From Stictocephala bisonia (Eukaryota > Arthropoda > Insecta > Hemiptera > Membracidae), in the NCBI GenBank assembly GCA_035578905.1, contig JAQJVL010000004.1:4445582-4509581 (forward strand): 64,000 bases of DNA, given 5' to 3'. Each line of letters opens with the position of its first letter. Positions within the stretch are counted from its first letter, which is position 1. Made by a program: the position numbers and the translations under genes. Positions 10,164-21,150 of this stretch are shown here, one piece after another. The notes below the pieces were generated by a model. The model was not told where the DNA came from and ran no database searches. It saw only the letters and a program-made list of their open reading frames with translations.

Positions 10164-10985
10164 AACAGTACACATGTACGAGAGGTTGATATATTACTAA
10201 ATAAGGAGATGAGGGCTATCAGTGGTTCCCTTATTGCAACACCTATACCATGGTATCCCGTGCAGTGCAACATATAAATTCCGGATATAAGCATATTATT
10301 TAAATTATGTCAAGAGATGTGATAGAGAAGTATGATTGGGTATGGGACCAGTGTGGGGTCCAGGAGTCATACAAGTTTTTGATAGCAGAACAGGGTTGCA
10401 TACTGCATTCCGGATATAAAACGCAAAGAGGCACTTCTCAGAGAGTTCAAAAAGATGATATCTATTCCAAATCTTCCCATTTTGCAAGATTTCCACAATG
10501 TGCGGGACGACGTAAATCTAGAAAACCACCTCTTTGACTAGCTTTGCAGTAAATCTCAAACCATTTTTTGCCAAAAACTAACTGGGCGATAGGACATGTT
10601 TGACGGTTGAAACAAGTTTTTATTATCAAACCCAATAACCATCATCTGTGGAATGAACCACATAAGGAATGGACTATGTTTAGTTGCTTTGCACAGGTGT
10701 GGGAAGATTCAACTACTGGAAATATAGGTGGGGAATGGCAAATGATTAGTCACTTAACTCCAGAGTCTAAATTCAAACTGTGGATCATAATTTTTCAAAT
10801 TATTGATTGCCCATTATGTTATTTTTGGAGAATTAGCTGGACTTAATTCAATCGGAGAAGCAGTCCGATTGAATGGTTACAAAACCTGAATTTAGCTCTT
10901 TGACTGGAGATCAATATTTAAACACTAAGATACAAGTATTTGTACTTTAGATTTTATTTTATTTATATTTAATTTATTGCTCTGA
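10164..10985 (+). mobile_element. LINE 3' end fragment (same family as 57.6-60.0 kb)
   Basis: Co-linear with 58205-58640 and 59600-59760 over most of its length. Shared blocks include ATCAGTGGTTCCCT and the GACGGT(T/C)GAAACAAGTTT segment near 10601. The conserved translation corresponds to the extreme C-terminus of an RT protein (isoleucine/tryptophan-rich, then ...DIRRK(Q)A-LLRE). A 116-bp repeat interrupts it at 10291-10406. The frame is broken throughout. Confidence 0.7.
10291..10406 (-). repeat. ~116-bp interspersed repeat, copy 2, with target duplication
   Basis: Second copy of the 5799-5912 repeat, inserted in the LINE tail. ATTCCGGATATAA occurs immediately before (10278-10290) and after (10407-10419), a perfect 13-bp target-site duplication. 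That length is typical of LINE-mobilised retroposons. Confidence 0.85.
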
Positions 10986-11729
10986 TTTTTAATTTTTTTA
11001 TTCCTACTGCCATGCCGTCGTTAACAACAAATTCAGGCCTTCTGCAACTAGTTGCCACCCTGTCACCAATAGGCGTACAATCAGTGCTACGCAGCTTGAA
11101 CATTGTTAATATGGTTAATTATATAGATTTGTGTGTGAGTTTGTTAAACTATGTAAATCTATTTTAGTTTGACATTTATTTTCGAGGGGTATACATATTT
11201 TAAAAATCTACGAAAACGTAAAACAAAAATCGTTCAGGTCTTCTCGCAGATAATCCTCAAAGTAGATATCCTGCCCACGGATAATCGAGAGTTGACTATA
11301 CCAGAAATTTAAATAATTCTAAAATAATCTTGAAAACATTACAGTAATGGTCACAACTGAGAATGAGGCAACCTGTTGTATAACCTTGGATATCATTGAC
11401 GTTTTAAAAGTTCAACCTTGTACAGACTCTTAACTGTAACATATATGAAGTTAATGCTATCCAGTTAGTCATGAGCCCACTGTAATTAATATTACAAAGT
11501 AACAAAAAAATGTTTTTCGCTCATACCAGACTTAGATATTGATGGTTTTATGGTTTACTTTTACTAGATATTATTTTAATAATCAAATTTTGTTTTTAAA
11601 AAAATCAAAGAATAATAGTTCCTTAAGAGCCAACACGTTCTGTTTTTGTTATAATTATGAAATCAATGTCTTTTGTCGTAAATTTGGTATGTGTGAGTGT
11701 GTGTTTGTCGACCTGTCATCTGACTTGTC
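10986..11729. other. Intronic stretch without recognised feature
   Basis: AT-rich; no RNA gene, TIR or protein signature recognised. The 5' boundary of the following LINE is not visible. Confidence 0.35.
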
Positions 11730-11779
11730 TTGTCCACGGCTGGCTCATGGACCCATGGTTTCGTAGTGGCTGTACCTGT

Positions 11780-12700
11780 TGTCGACTGTGACGCCGAGCA
11801 CAATTGCTTATCTAATCTTCCAAACACCGCTGACCTTCTCACCTTCAAGTCCTGCCATATTAATTCACAATCCTTGCTGTGTCATATTGATGAGGTTAGA
11901 GCCAATTTTGATCATTCAAATTTTGACTTAATTGGTGTTTCAGAAACTTGGCTTAAGCCTAGTTTGGACTCATATGAAGTTGAAATACCTGGGTATATTC
12001 TAATCTAAAATGACAGAGTGAACAAAACGGGTGGTGGAGTTGCACTTTATGTTAGGGATGGGTTAAAAGCTAATGTATTTCTTATCTCACCACCTGATTA
12101 CTCTGCCAATCCTGAATATCTTTTTGTTGAAATAACCTCTATTCGTAAAGAGAAGCGCCTCTTGCGAATTTGTTATCGGCCACCCAGGACGGGACTATTA
12201 ACTGAATTTGAAAATGCTCTCCTGCACCTTATGCCAAACTACGCTTATGTCTTAGTTATGGGTGATTTTAACATCAACCTTCTCATGACTAAACCCAACT
12301 AACAATATAGATATGGACATCTGACTACAATGTTTGAATCTTGTAGCATGACAATTCTTCCTCTGGATGCCACACACCACACTGCTGAATCCCACACTCT
12401 GCTCGACCTAATGGTCGTTAGTCATACCTCTGAAGTCATTCGCCATGGGCAACTTCCAATTCCTGGAATTTCATGCCATGATCTAGTTTTCTGTGTCATA
12501 CCTATCAAACAATTCAGACAAATGGCAAACTTTATTACATATAAAGATTTCAGAAACATTGACGAAAATCTGTTTTTTATATATCTTGCACGTATCCGCT
12601 GGGAAATTATTACCGGACTACCAACGGTTGATGAAATGTTGTCCCAATTCAAATATTGGGGTTTGGATCTCTACAACAAACGCCCCTTTAACCACAAAGA
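11780..12700 (+). pseudogene. LINE endonuclease (EEP-type) domain
   Basis: The frame reads INSQSLLCHIDEVRANFD, then IGVSETWLKP (catalytic Glu block), TGGGVALYVRDGL, RICYRPPR, and VLVMGDFNIN (catalytic Asp/Asn block). After a stop come LLDLMVVS and SCHDLVFCVI, corresponding to the terminal Ser-Asp-His block (here C-H-D). In-frame stops near 12006 and 12301 and a frame change make it inactive. The domain nicks target DNA for target-primed reverse transcription in intact relatives. Confidence 0.85.
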
Positions 12701-13095
12701 GAATATCTAAAAAACGTTCCACATCCTGGCTTACCACTGAAATCCGATTCCAGATGGGTAAACGATACGCTATAAACTGTAGAGCTAAAAGATCAAGAGA
12801 TCCAGAACTTATGTTACAGTATCAACTTTGACGTAATAAAGTCAAGCAAGAACTTCACAATGCTAAGCTGCAATATATTATAACTTATTTCCAGATTGAG
12901 GAATTCCATGATCCGCCATGTGGAAAAATATAAAAAGTGAGAAACAAAAAAAAAAACCACGCTTCCAGTTAATATTCCTTTAAACGATCTAAATGAATTT
13001 TTTATTTCATCTTCTGTTCCAAATGACCAAGACATTGTTAAATCATATATAGAGGAACTGTTCTTCCTGTCATTATTGCTATATACAATAGGTCA

Positions 13096-14510
13096 TTGGC
13101 CACAAATACTTTTCCTAGCTTATGGAAGTATGCCCTTGTTCTCCCATTAATCAAAGTACCTATACCATCAGAAGCCAAACATTACAGGCCTATTAGCATC
13201 TTGCCCACTATTTCTAAATGCCTTGGAAAAATTGTGCATTTACAAATAAACACATTTCTTAATAATAATAATATTCTTAATATATATCAATTAAGGTTTT
13301 GTTTCAGGCATATTACAGAAACAGCTCTTCGCTGTGTCACAGATGACATTCGTAAAGCCATGGATCTTAGGAAATATACATTCTTAACTTTGTTTGATTT
13401 TTCTAAGGCTTTTGACTGCGTGGATCACTCCCTTCTTCTGGTTAAACTTCAGAATTTAAGTTTTTCAGGTAGCATCTTATGTTGCATTAGATCTTATCTA
13501 ACTGATCATCAGCAGTGTGTGCGTGTGGACGACAGAACATCATCAACCTTTAAATCTGTTTCATCTGGTGTTCCTCAAGGCTCAATTTTGGGTCCACTGC
13601 TATTTTCCCTATATATTGACGATATAAGCTCAGTCTTATCCTTCACGAAACATCACATGTATGCTGACGATTTGTAAATCCATGCTCTCTCCTGTATTAG
13701 TACCTTAAACAAAACAATAACTTGTATTAACTTAGATATTGAAAATTAGTCAAATGGACCAAAAAGAATGGACTTAAACTTAATGAGGATAAAACACAGC
13801 CCACTATTATTTGTTCTTCTCTCCTTCACACCAAATTCAATATAAACAATATCAAACAAATTCTAGTCAATGGCAACCCTCTGCCTTTCTGTACCTCAAT
13901 TAAAAATGTAGGTGTTATTTTTAACCAGAATTTGACTTGGGAAGAAGAAGTGCTTAGTGTTTGTAAATAGGCTTCTGGTTCTATCCATTCCTTCAAACAA
14001 CTTCAATACTTTCTTCTAGTAAAAATTAAGCTTTGTCTTGTAAAAGCACTTGTCTTTCCACATTTCATCTATTGCAATTTTGTGTATAATGACATGACTG
14101 TGGCTTTGGCTAATAAACTTCACGATTGTATAAGATTTGTTTTAAATTTGAAACATGTTGATCACATCTCTCAATACTATATTCAAAATCCCATTCTTAA
14201 ATTGGCTGACCTTTGATTATTTAAGATGTAGAGTATTTTGTTTTAGTACTTAATGATGGAAATCCTAAATACCTCTCTCATAACTTTCAGTATAACTAAA
14301 AAATTGGTGCAAAGGAGACACGCTCAGCCTTGTCAATATTATTTATTCCTCTTCATAGAACATCTTTCTACACTAATTCCTTTTCAGTAACTGCCTGCAG
14401 AGAATGGGATAAACTTTCTCCACATTTAAAGAGATATGACAGTCGGACTCGGTTCACAGCATCATTGAAAGCCTTTCTTTTTGAACGGATGAGTCTGTGA
14501 TGATGGCTGA
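13096..14510 (+). pseudogene. LINE reverse transcriptase, stop right after YADD
   Basis: An open stretch of ~193 codons (13096-13677) carries the RT palm motifs in order. These are HYRPISILPTISK, LFDFSKAFDCVDH (motif A), GVPQGSILGPLLF (motif B) and MYADDL (motif C, catalytic Asp pair). A TAA follows immediately after YADDL. The thumb region continues in shifting frames to about 14500, where a late block reads WDKLSPHLKRY. The catalytic residues survive but the protein is broken, so the copy is dead. Confidence 0.88.
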
Positions 14511-14790
14511 AGATGGGGTCTGGGATTAGGGTTGAACGAATGTATGAGTGATAGAATAGTAAAATTGATAATATGGTAGCATTTCATTTAATTTGTATTA
14601 TATGCTTCTTTGTAAGTTTAGTTCTGTATTTCCATGTTTTAGGCTTAGTTATATTTACTAATTTCAACATAAGGTTTAACTGTAAGAGAGGTCTTATTAG
14701 TTCTAAGTTCACCTTTTTTTATATTTTTTTTATTTTATCATTTTTTTTATTTATTTATTTTATCACGATTTTTTTTTATATGTAGAAATT

Positions 14791-15330
14791 AATGAAAATA
14801 ACCAACTTTACCTTTAGAGGAGATAGTGCATATCTTGGAGCGAAGAACTGAGAGGATGAGAGATGACTGTAGAGATGGATCCACCAGGCCTGGGATGTCG
14901 ATGTTGTCTAGCGGTTAGTTCGGAGCACAACACAACACTATTGAGAGTTCACACTCCTTAGATTTTTGAATAAAATGCTGGGTAGATCGAGAGAAGAGTT
15001 ATTGAGAAAAACACGATCACTAGTTAATGAAATAAGAATTATACAGTGTAAGAGAGGGTTGTTGCAATCGCGACGCGAAAACCGAGAGAACCGTTCCGCG
15101 GTGTTTTAATTTTAGGTAGAGGGTGAAGCGTGTTGACGGGGTTCACACCACCGGTTACAAGGGTTAGACAATGTCACCTGGTAGTTGACTTTTGGCAAGT
15201 GTATGTGCAAAGAGGCCAGTAATATTATTTCAATATAGTAACAGGTGAATATGTTATGAGTATGTGAATTTATGCTTAAGAGTGTATAAAAACAAATAAG
15301 AGGAACAAACTATTAAATTACTTAATTATG
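14791..15330. other. Unclassified intronic stretch, partly GC-rich
   Basis: 15060-15170 is GC-richer (GCGACGCGAAAACCG, GTTCCGCGG) than its neighbours and may belong to a TE terminus or LINE 3' UTR. No protein signature. Confidence 0.35.
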
Positions 15331-15595
15331 AATTAGTATATTGGAGATATAGGACATCAGCAAACTTACCTTTGAAGACAAGTTCATTAACACCAGAGTA
15401 GTAGTAACATACACAAAAGAAACACAAAATTACACAAATTTTCTGTGCCAATGGCACTTTCTTCAGGTGAGTAAAGAGAGAGAGATTACACAGTGATTTT
15501 GTGTTTCTGTTGTGTATGTTATTACTACTCTGGTATTAGTGAACTTGTCTTCTAAGATATGTTTGCTGATGTCCTATCTCTCCAGTATACTAATT
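15331..15595. mobile_element. Hairpin MITE, ~105-bp arms
   Basis: The arm 15331-15435 is the inverted complement of 15492-15595 with only scattered mismatches, separated by ~56 bases with a GA run. Blocks such as GGACATCAGCAAAC and CAGAGTAGTA recur in inverted form. There is no coding capacity. The target duplication is not clear. Confidence 0.85.
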
Positions 15596-15853
15596 CCTGG
15601 CCTAGTGCCCTTAAACCTAACCTTTAATTATGAATTATAATTAACTATATGTAAAATATTTATTACTAAATACAGAACAACATGTAATTGAATTAGTTTT
15701 ATCGCCCATGTGCTTAGTTATTAAAAACCTTTATTAGTTATACTGAACTACCCTAGCTTTAGTTATTTGTATCATCCCTTTCTAATGCTATAAAAATCCT
15801 GGGACATAAGTTATCTATTGAAGTAACTTTTGCTTACATTATTTGTTTTGCAG
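15596..15853. other. Intron end upstream of exon 4
   Basis: AT-rich, ending in a T-rich tract and TTTTGCAG. Confidence 0.5.
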
Positions 15854-16024
15854 GATCTGATGCAAGTACCATCTGGAGCTTTAGAGGGATGTCTAAAGAA
15901 AGCTGTGAATCTTGTTCGAAGTCACGTTGTCTCCTGTGATTATTGTATGCAAAAAGGTTTCATCTGTGAAATTTGTAATGATCTTAAAGTCATTTTCCCA
16001 TTTGATTTGGACTTAACATATAGA
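15854..16024 (+). CDS. Plekhm1: PLEKHM1/PLEKHM3-like protein, exon 4 of 5 in window
   Basis: A 171-bp exon (57 codons, phase 0 at both ends) between TTTTGCAG and GTAAGT (16025). It starts DLMQVPSGALEGCLKKAV, completing the YSLADL motif, and continues SHVVSCDYCMQKGFICEICN, then VIFPFDLDLTYR. The C-x2-C-x5-KGF-(I)-C-x2-C module and the IFPF segment are the hallmark of the Rubicon-homology/zf-RING_9 region. In known structures of the family such cysteines form zinc sites that shape the Rab7-binding surface. All expected cysteines are present. Confidence 0.92.
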
Positions 16025-16189
16025 GTAAGTTTTACATTAATAAAATTATTAGTAAATTAATTTTTGTAAATTATATTAATCGAAAAATTAATTAAATACA
16101 AACAAAATACAACCAATAATATCAACTTAGCACTGTTATATCCACAGCCATATCCTACATCGATTCATTAATTCAGTTAACAGGGGAGA

Positions 16190-16256
16190 AAGTCACTACT
16201 GTAAGTGTATGGGTGGGTGGTTGGGTCATCACCACTGTAGGTGTATGGGTGGGCAA
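16190..16256 (+). repeat. 36-bp minisatellite family, two diverged units
   Basis: Two units (ACTGTAAGTGTATGGGTGGG and ACTGTAGGTGTATGGGTGGG, with GGTCATCACC between) match the 7.7-kb block-B unit in its GGGTCAT and GTGTATGG parts. This makes the family dispersed rather than a single array. Confidence 0.7.
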
Positions 16257-16372
16257 TTCATTTTATGAATGTAGAGCTTTATAAAATAATTTTGAAAATA
16301 AGGTATATGTAAAATAATTTGCTTCTTCAAAATGTATACTATGGCATTTGGGTTGATTATTTAAACGCTTTA

Positions 16373-18880
16373 CCAAGGCCTCACTACATTACAGGTCGGA
16401 AGGTTCTGGCGGCGGGTGAACTGAGCGCTGTCTGCCGCATGGGCCATTATGTAAAAATAACGCTCCTCACACTTAGAGTTTCATAGTTTACAATATTGAT
16501 AGTATTTGAAATAAATTATGAATTATCTAACTTAAGTATTGATTTAATGTCAGTCATAATAGTTAGTGTGCACGTCAAAGCTCTTAAGAATATTCAAGGC
16601 GCTACTGATAAATGAATGAAACGCTTATATAAAATGAAACTATATGTTTATTGTGAAGACTTAAAATTGACTTTAAAGGCACATTGTTTTGAATAAGTAC
16701 AAAATAATGCATGATACATGACATATACAAATAAAATAATACAATACAATATATCAACTAACCTAGACATAACGCAGAATGTACCAAAAATGTACAAAAG
16801 TAGCAATATGGATTGCAATCTATAAATTAATGAACATATCGTAAATCAAAATAATTTCACAAGAAATAATTAATGAAACATGAGTGGTCATCAGTGTAAA
16901 ATATTTATACTTAAGAAATATAATTAGAACAATATGTACATTAACTGACAAAATGTAAAATATGCAAAATGATTGTATTTATTTAAAGTTTACAAGGTGT
17001 TACAAATGCGTGCCTTGCAAGCTTGGCAAAGCTTGTCGGCAAGGACCACAATATAGAATGTATGATTATAATATTTAAAAAGTAGTATACAATATATGGG
17101 TGGTTTAAGGCAGGCACTTATTCAGTATCTTAGATATAGGCAACTTTACAAATTTGTGACTTATTTGCCTTCGCAGCAAGCTTCAATATGCTACAATAAT
17201 CTAAAAACAATGAAACTACAAATAACGGCAGTAAAAATATGAACAAAAACAAATAAATAAACAATAACCAATAAAAAACAATAATAAATAATTAAACAAT
17301 AACAAATAATAAACAAAAACAAAATAAATAACAGTACAAATAAATAAGAAATAACAAGCCGTGTAATACTAAACTATGCAATAAATTATAAATATGTACA
17401 TTTAATATACATAAGATGAACATTTTGGGGAAGATAATAGATATGGATAGGAACAAATGGTGCAAACATTGAAAAGCAATAATTTATATTTAAAATTGTG
17501 TGATCATTAAAACTTGTGAACATAATATATCATTAAAACAAAGGAAATTTTATATAGGCATGTTAACAATCTAGTACTAATATGGCAAGTCATAGAACTA
17601 CATTGGCTTTAAATCAAATTTAAATGAAATGTAATCTGCACAAGTTGTATTCATAATAAAGCATTAAAAAAATGTTTATTGGAATAACAATAAATTTTAT
17701 TAAATCGTTGTTAAGAAATTAATGAGGTGTATGAAAGACTCAATTTTCGAGGCAAAGAATTTAATAAAATCGGAATAATTACATTGCAATATTCAGATAG
17801 ATATGCATATTTAAAATTAAACCTATACAACCGGATTCAGTTGAGCTGTTTTTTGCTTTTTACTACTTTTTATGTTGTCTCTATACAAAATGTTCTTCTT
17901 ACTTCTAAACATCCATTTTGTTCTTAGAATAGTTGTTTAAAAGTACTTTTAAACTAACTAAAACATTTTGTAACTACTGTTCTTAAATCTAAGGCACACA
18001 TTTCACAGTTATTTAAGCTATCTAAATCTAAAAATTCTAAAATTGTACTAATTAAGATTTCTTTTTGGCCTTTAACTGACAAAAACTGTTTTTCGTAACG
18101 TTCTGTCACTACTACTTGGAATATCTTAAATGCTTTTTATTTTATTTCGTAGGCTTAAGTGGCCGATGTCATTACTGATAACTAAAGCTTCCGGTAAAGA
18201 CTGTGTCAAGTTGTTATCTACAATATTTACATCATCAAACGTTTTCATCCATGCTGTCACCAGACATACTCATACTCTGAGACATAAACATGGTAGTCTC
18301 AGAGATACTACTGAGAATGCCACATCACAGCATGGGCGAAATGTTTGGTGATGTAAATATTGTAAATAACACCCTGACGCTTCTGTTACCGGAAGCTTTA
18401 GTTATTAGTATCTTAAATGCCGTTGTATTTACTTATATAAGAAAATCAGAAGAGTACCCTTTATTTATTACATTTAAATAATAATTTTGGTTTTGCAACG
18501 TCAGCACCAAAAATAGATAAAAATTCTTTACATTTGTCCCATGAACGGTGTTTTAAAACAACGTTTGCCAAACATGAAATTATATGAAGAAGACCCAATT
18601 TGACATAAAATAAACAAACTATTTTCAATAAATATTGGTAGGTATATATACATAGTTTCAATATATATGTAGTTTCACAGTGAAAGATGTATGTCACGCC
18701 AAAACCATCATAAATAAATCTTTCTGGTGCAAATAATCCACCAAAACAAATAAGAAAACAGTGACTGTAATAGTGATTTTGAGTGGCAAGGAGACAAGAT
18801 GGCGCATGCCACCCGGTTCTGTAACGTAGCACATGAAGTGGTTGAGGGATCTTCCGGCCTGTATTGTAGTGAGGCCTTGG
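16373..18880. mobile_element. 2.5-kb non-autonomous DNA transposon with 30-bp TIRs, family unknown
   Basis: The left end (16373-16402) and the inverse of the right end (18851-18880) agree at 28 of 30 bases; both begin CCAAGGCCTCACTACA. CTTTA flanks the element at 16368-16372 and 18881-18885, a 5-bp target duplication. Just inside the left TIR is a GC-rich patch (16400-16440); the rest is AT-rich with no recognisable transposase. A hairpin repeat is nested at 18160-18423. The TIR does not match a superfamily I can name. A 5-bp duplication would fit Transib, but the CACWATG terminus of Transib is absent. Confidence 0.82.
18160..18423. repeat. Hairpin repeat (foldback) nested in the 2.5-kb element
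   Basis: The left arm (from ATAACTAAAGCTTCCGGTAA at 18178) is repeated in inverse from 18411 downward, centred near 18290, where CTCTGAGAC/GTCTCAGAG pair. Arms are ~110-120 bp with moderate divergence. ACAATATTTACATCA is conserved in both. Confidence 0.8.
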
Positions 18881-18885
18881 CTTTA

Positions 18886-19439
18886 CTCCATTGTTTTAAA
18901 ATATAAAGAGATATTCATGGGATTGACAACAGTTTTTGATTTGCATATCACTTCATAAATTATTAGATGGATCAAAATTTCTATGAATAGTTGGGACGAC
19001 ACTTATCTGTTTTCAGTCGTATTTATATAACAGAAAACAATTTGTTTAAATTGTTTGTGGTTTTAAACCATCATAATCATTTTATTTCAACTCAATCACA
19101 GTTGAAAACCGTTAAACATGGTGCGTTGAAATTTCATATTCAGCTTTGTCCGTTCTCCCAAGATTATTAGTTATTACATCACTGTACTGCATAATTAAAT
19201 TTTGTCTGTTGTTGTAAATCCAAATTTTGACTAATCTTCACCAGCCCCTAGATGGTTCCGAGGTCTGAGCAATTAACGGAAAAATCAACAATTTATTGAA
19301 TTGAAAAGTAAAAGAAGATTTATGAATATTCAATGTTATATTTGAGAACTTAAAAAAATACTTGAGCAGCTTATCCAAAACAAAAAATGAAAACAAAAAG
19401 AAAATGGCTTAGTTTTAAAATTAATATCCACTGACAAAT
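18886..19439. other. Intronic stretch without recognised feature
   Basis: AT-rich; nothing recognised. It may include the decayed downstream pol part of the adjacent minus-strand retroelement. Confidence 0.35.
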
Positions 19440-19710
19440 TAGAATAAACTGTTTCTCCCGATGCCACAGTAGTGAAAAAATCCCTATTATACTGACTTTT
19501 ATAACTTTTAATTATATCAAACAGTTGCTTTGAAGTTATTGATTGACTTCATCCCCTATCGAGAAGTGCCTTTATTCTCTGTTCCCCAATTTTTTCATCT
19601 GCTGTAATAAAGCTATATTCTTTCAATATGGGTAAAATTCTCTTAGCAGATTTTAGTTTTGGTTGTTCCAGAAATCGTACACCGCTTACTTGGGTTCCCT
19701 TTGCCCGCTT
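19440..19710 (-). pseudogene. LTR-retroelement aspartic protease remnant
   Basis: The minus strand reads through ~60 codons: RFLEQPKLKSAKRI, EYSFITADEKIGEQ, RIKALLDRG, a stop, then SQSITSKQLFDIIK. The 'ALLD-x-G' block sits where retropepsins have the catalytic D-T/S-G. Here the middle residue is Arg and a TGA follows two codons after the Asp, so the enzyme is dead. It lies downstream of the gag-like part in the same orientation, as expected for gag-pol. Confidence 0.6.
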
Positions 19711-19789
19711 CTCAGATTTTTTTTATTTTTATTTTTTTGTTGTCCTCAAAAGAATGTCCATAAGGCTGACAAACCTTCTCAGTATTCAT

Positions 19790-20710
19790 TGACTTCCATC
19801 CTGTTGGCCTAACATTTGCAGATCTAAAATTTGTATGTTAATTAGGCCTACACCCATAAGAACTGGCAAAATTAGGAGGCCTATTATTATAATGCCTAAT
19901 GAATTCATTTCTATGGTCTCTAATTGGAGGCCTAAACCTAGTAGGACACGGCTGAAAAGTCTGGTCCAAGGCCTGTCTTGAAAAAAAGGTTTGCTGATAT
20001 TCTTTATGTACATTTGATAGTTATGACGTCAATCAGGCTAAATTATTATACTCTGCTAGATTTGTAGGGGTCGACTGCATTGAAAAGTGTAGCCTGGTAG
20101 CTGGATTAATACCCTGCATAAAAATTTGCACAACTGCCAGTCCTGTGGCCTGAGGCATTAACAAAGTTGCCGACTGCTTGATGTCTTCAGAAAACTCCCT
20201 GAACGTCTCATTCAATTTTTGTAACCTATACACATGTTCGTTCACCAATGTTTGCAAAATCCTTACTGGAAAAATGTATCCACAATCTTTTTCTTTAAAT
20301 ATTTCAAACTTAAATTTTGAGAGATTCCTTACAACCAAGTAATCCTAAGCTTACCCTCTGTTTTACACAGAGAGGCCAATACAATATCATCGGCTAACCA
20401 CAGTGAAACGGTACTGTCGACCTTTTTTAAAAAATCCAATAGTTGATGTACATCTGATCCGGTATTTAACCTTAGATTTTTCAAAATGTCTTATCACCAC
20501 TCGTGTTGACCTAAAATTTGCACTATGATTTGATGCACCTTGCATTGCTGTTTGAATTGTTGGTAACGTCTGTACATGGACTTGATTTATTACTGTCGCT
20601 AAATTATCAGTGAAATTTGTAAATAACTCATTGGTATTGCTGGGATGGGACGGTGCATCTCCTGTGACTGAACCGGCCCCTTCGCCACTGCCTCTTGGAG
20701 CCAAGGACAA
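19790..20710 (-). pseudogene. LTR-retroelement gag-like remnant
   Basis: The minus-strand start at 20710 opens MSLAPRGSGEGAGSV, a low-complexity Ser/Gly/Asn-rich N-terminus. A frame change leads to RLQKLNETFREFSEDIKQSA then FMQGINPATRLHFSMQ. The latter fits the capsid-type helical region of Ty3/Gypsy gag ('...L-x-EGL-x-P-x-x-R...'). The C-terminal part is Arg/Pro/Asn-rich, with stops. No zinc knuckle or LTRs could be found by eye. Family assignment is inferred from position next to the protease. Confidence 0.55.
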
Positions 20711-21150
20711 AAGACAGCGTCATCAGCAGCAGGCCCAGCCAGTTGGATACGAAAACTGGCGACATGTTGTCTGTCGAGTTTACTGAAAATTGTTTATGTC
20801 TGTCCAAAGTTGCCCCTCCTTTTTGTTTATCTAAAAGAAAACCTCCTTGGCCGACTTTTTTTTTTTCACTCTTTGATTAGGTTCAAAAGAATTACTCGAT
20901 TTTCCTCTAACGTTGAGGCCGGAAGCAATTTAGTGCAACAATCTGTTCGGAAGCTGCCTCTGCAGTCAACTCCTTAATCCACCCTACCGTGGTGGGCAAT
21001 GTATCATAAGAATACATTAGGCCTATGTTAAATTTAACAAAATTTAGAAAAAAAATGAACCTCGTGATACCTAACATCCTACGTTTTCCTTACCAATTAT
21101 CTATTTGCTATCTTGGAGTACTTGTTAGCAGTAGTAATGAGGTTCAGACC
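20711..21150. other. Unassigned stretch upstream of the gag remnant
   Basis: The minus strand near 20990-20920 reads WIKELTAEAASEQIV-ALN, possibly a further retroelement fragment. No LTR boundary recognised. Confidence 0.3.

Larger units (their letters stand above)
11730..14790 (+). mobile_element. CR1/Jockey-like LINE, 5'-truncated and mutated
   Basis: Endonuclease and reverse transcriptase domains follow in the expected order on the + strand, each broken by stops and frameshifts. The C-terminal end near 14505 is followed by a T-rich 3' tail (14717-14783). There is no ORF1. This is the longest LINE in the window. The subfamily is not certain; RT motif wording fits the CR1/Jockey group. Confidence 0.85.
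5771..15853 (+). other. Intron, 10.1 kb, filled with repeats
   Basis: GTAAGT donor and TTTTGCAG acceptor. It contains a short retroposed repeat, an unclassified GC-rich segment, a 36-bp minisatellite pair, a SINE, three LINE remnants and a hairpin MITE, each listed separately. Confidence 0.75.

Noticed and set aside
16373..18880. Transib element
   Set aside because: A 5-bp duplication fits, but the terminus is CCAAGGCC rather than CACWATG and no RAG1-like core is present.
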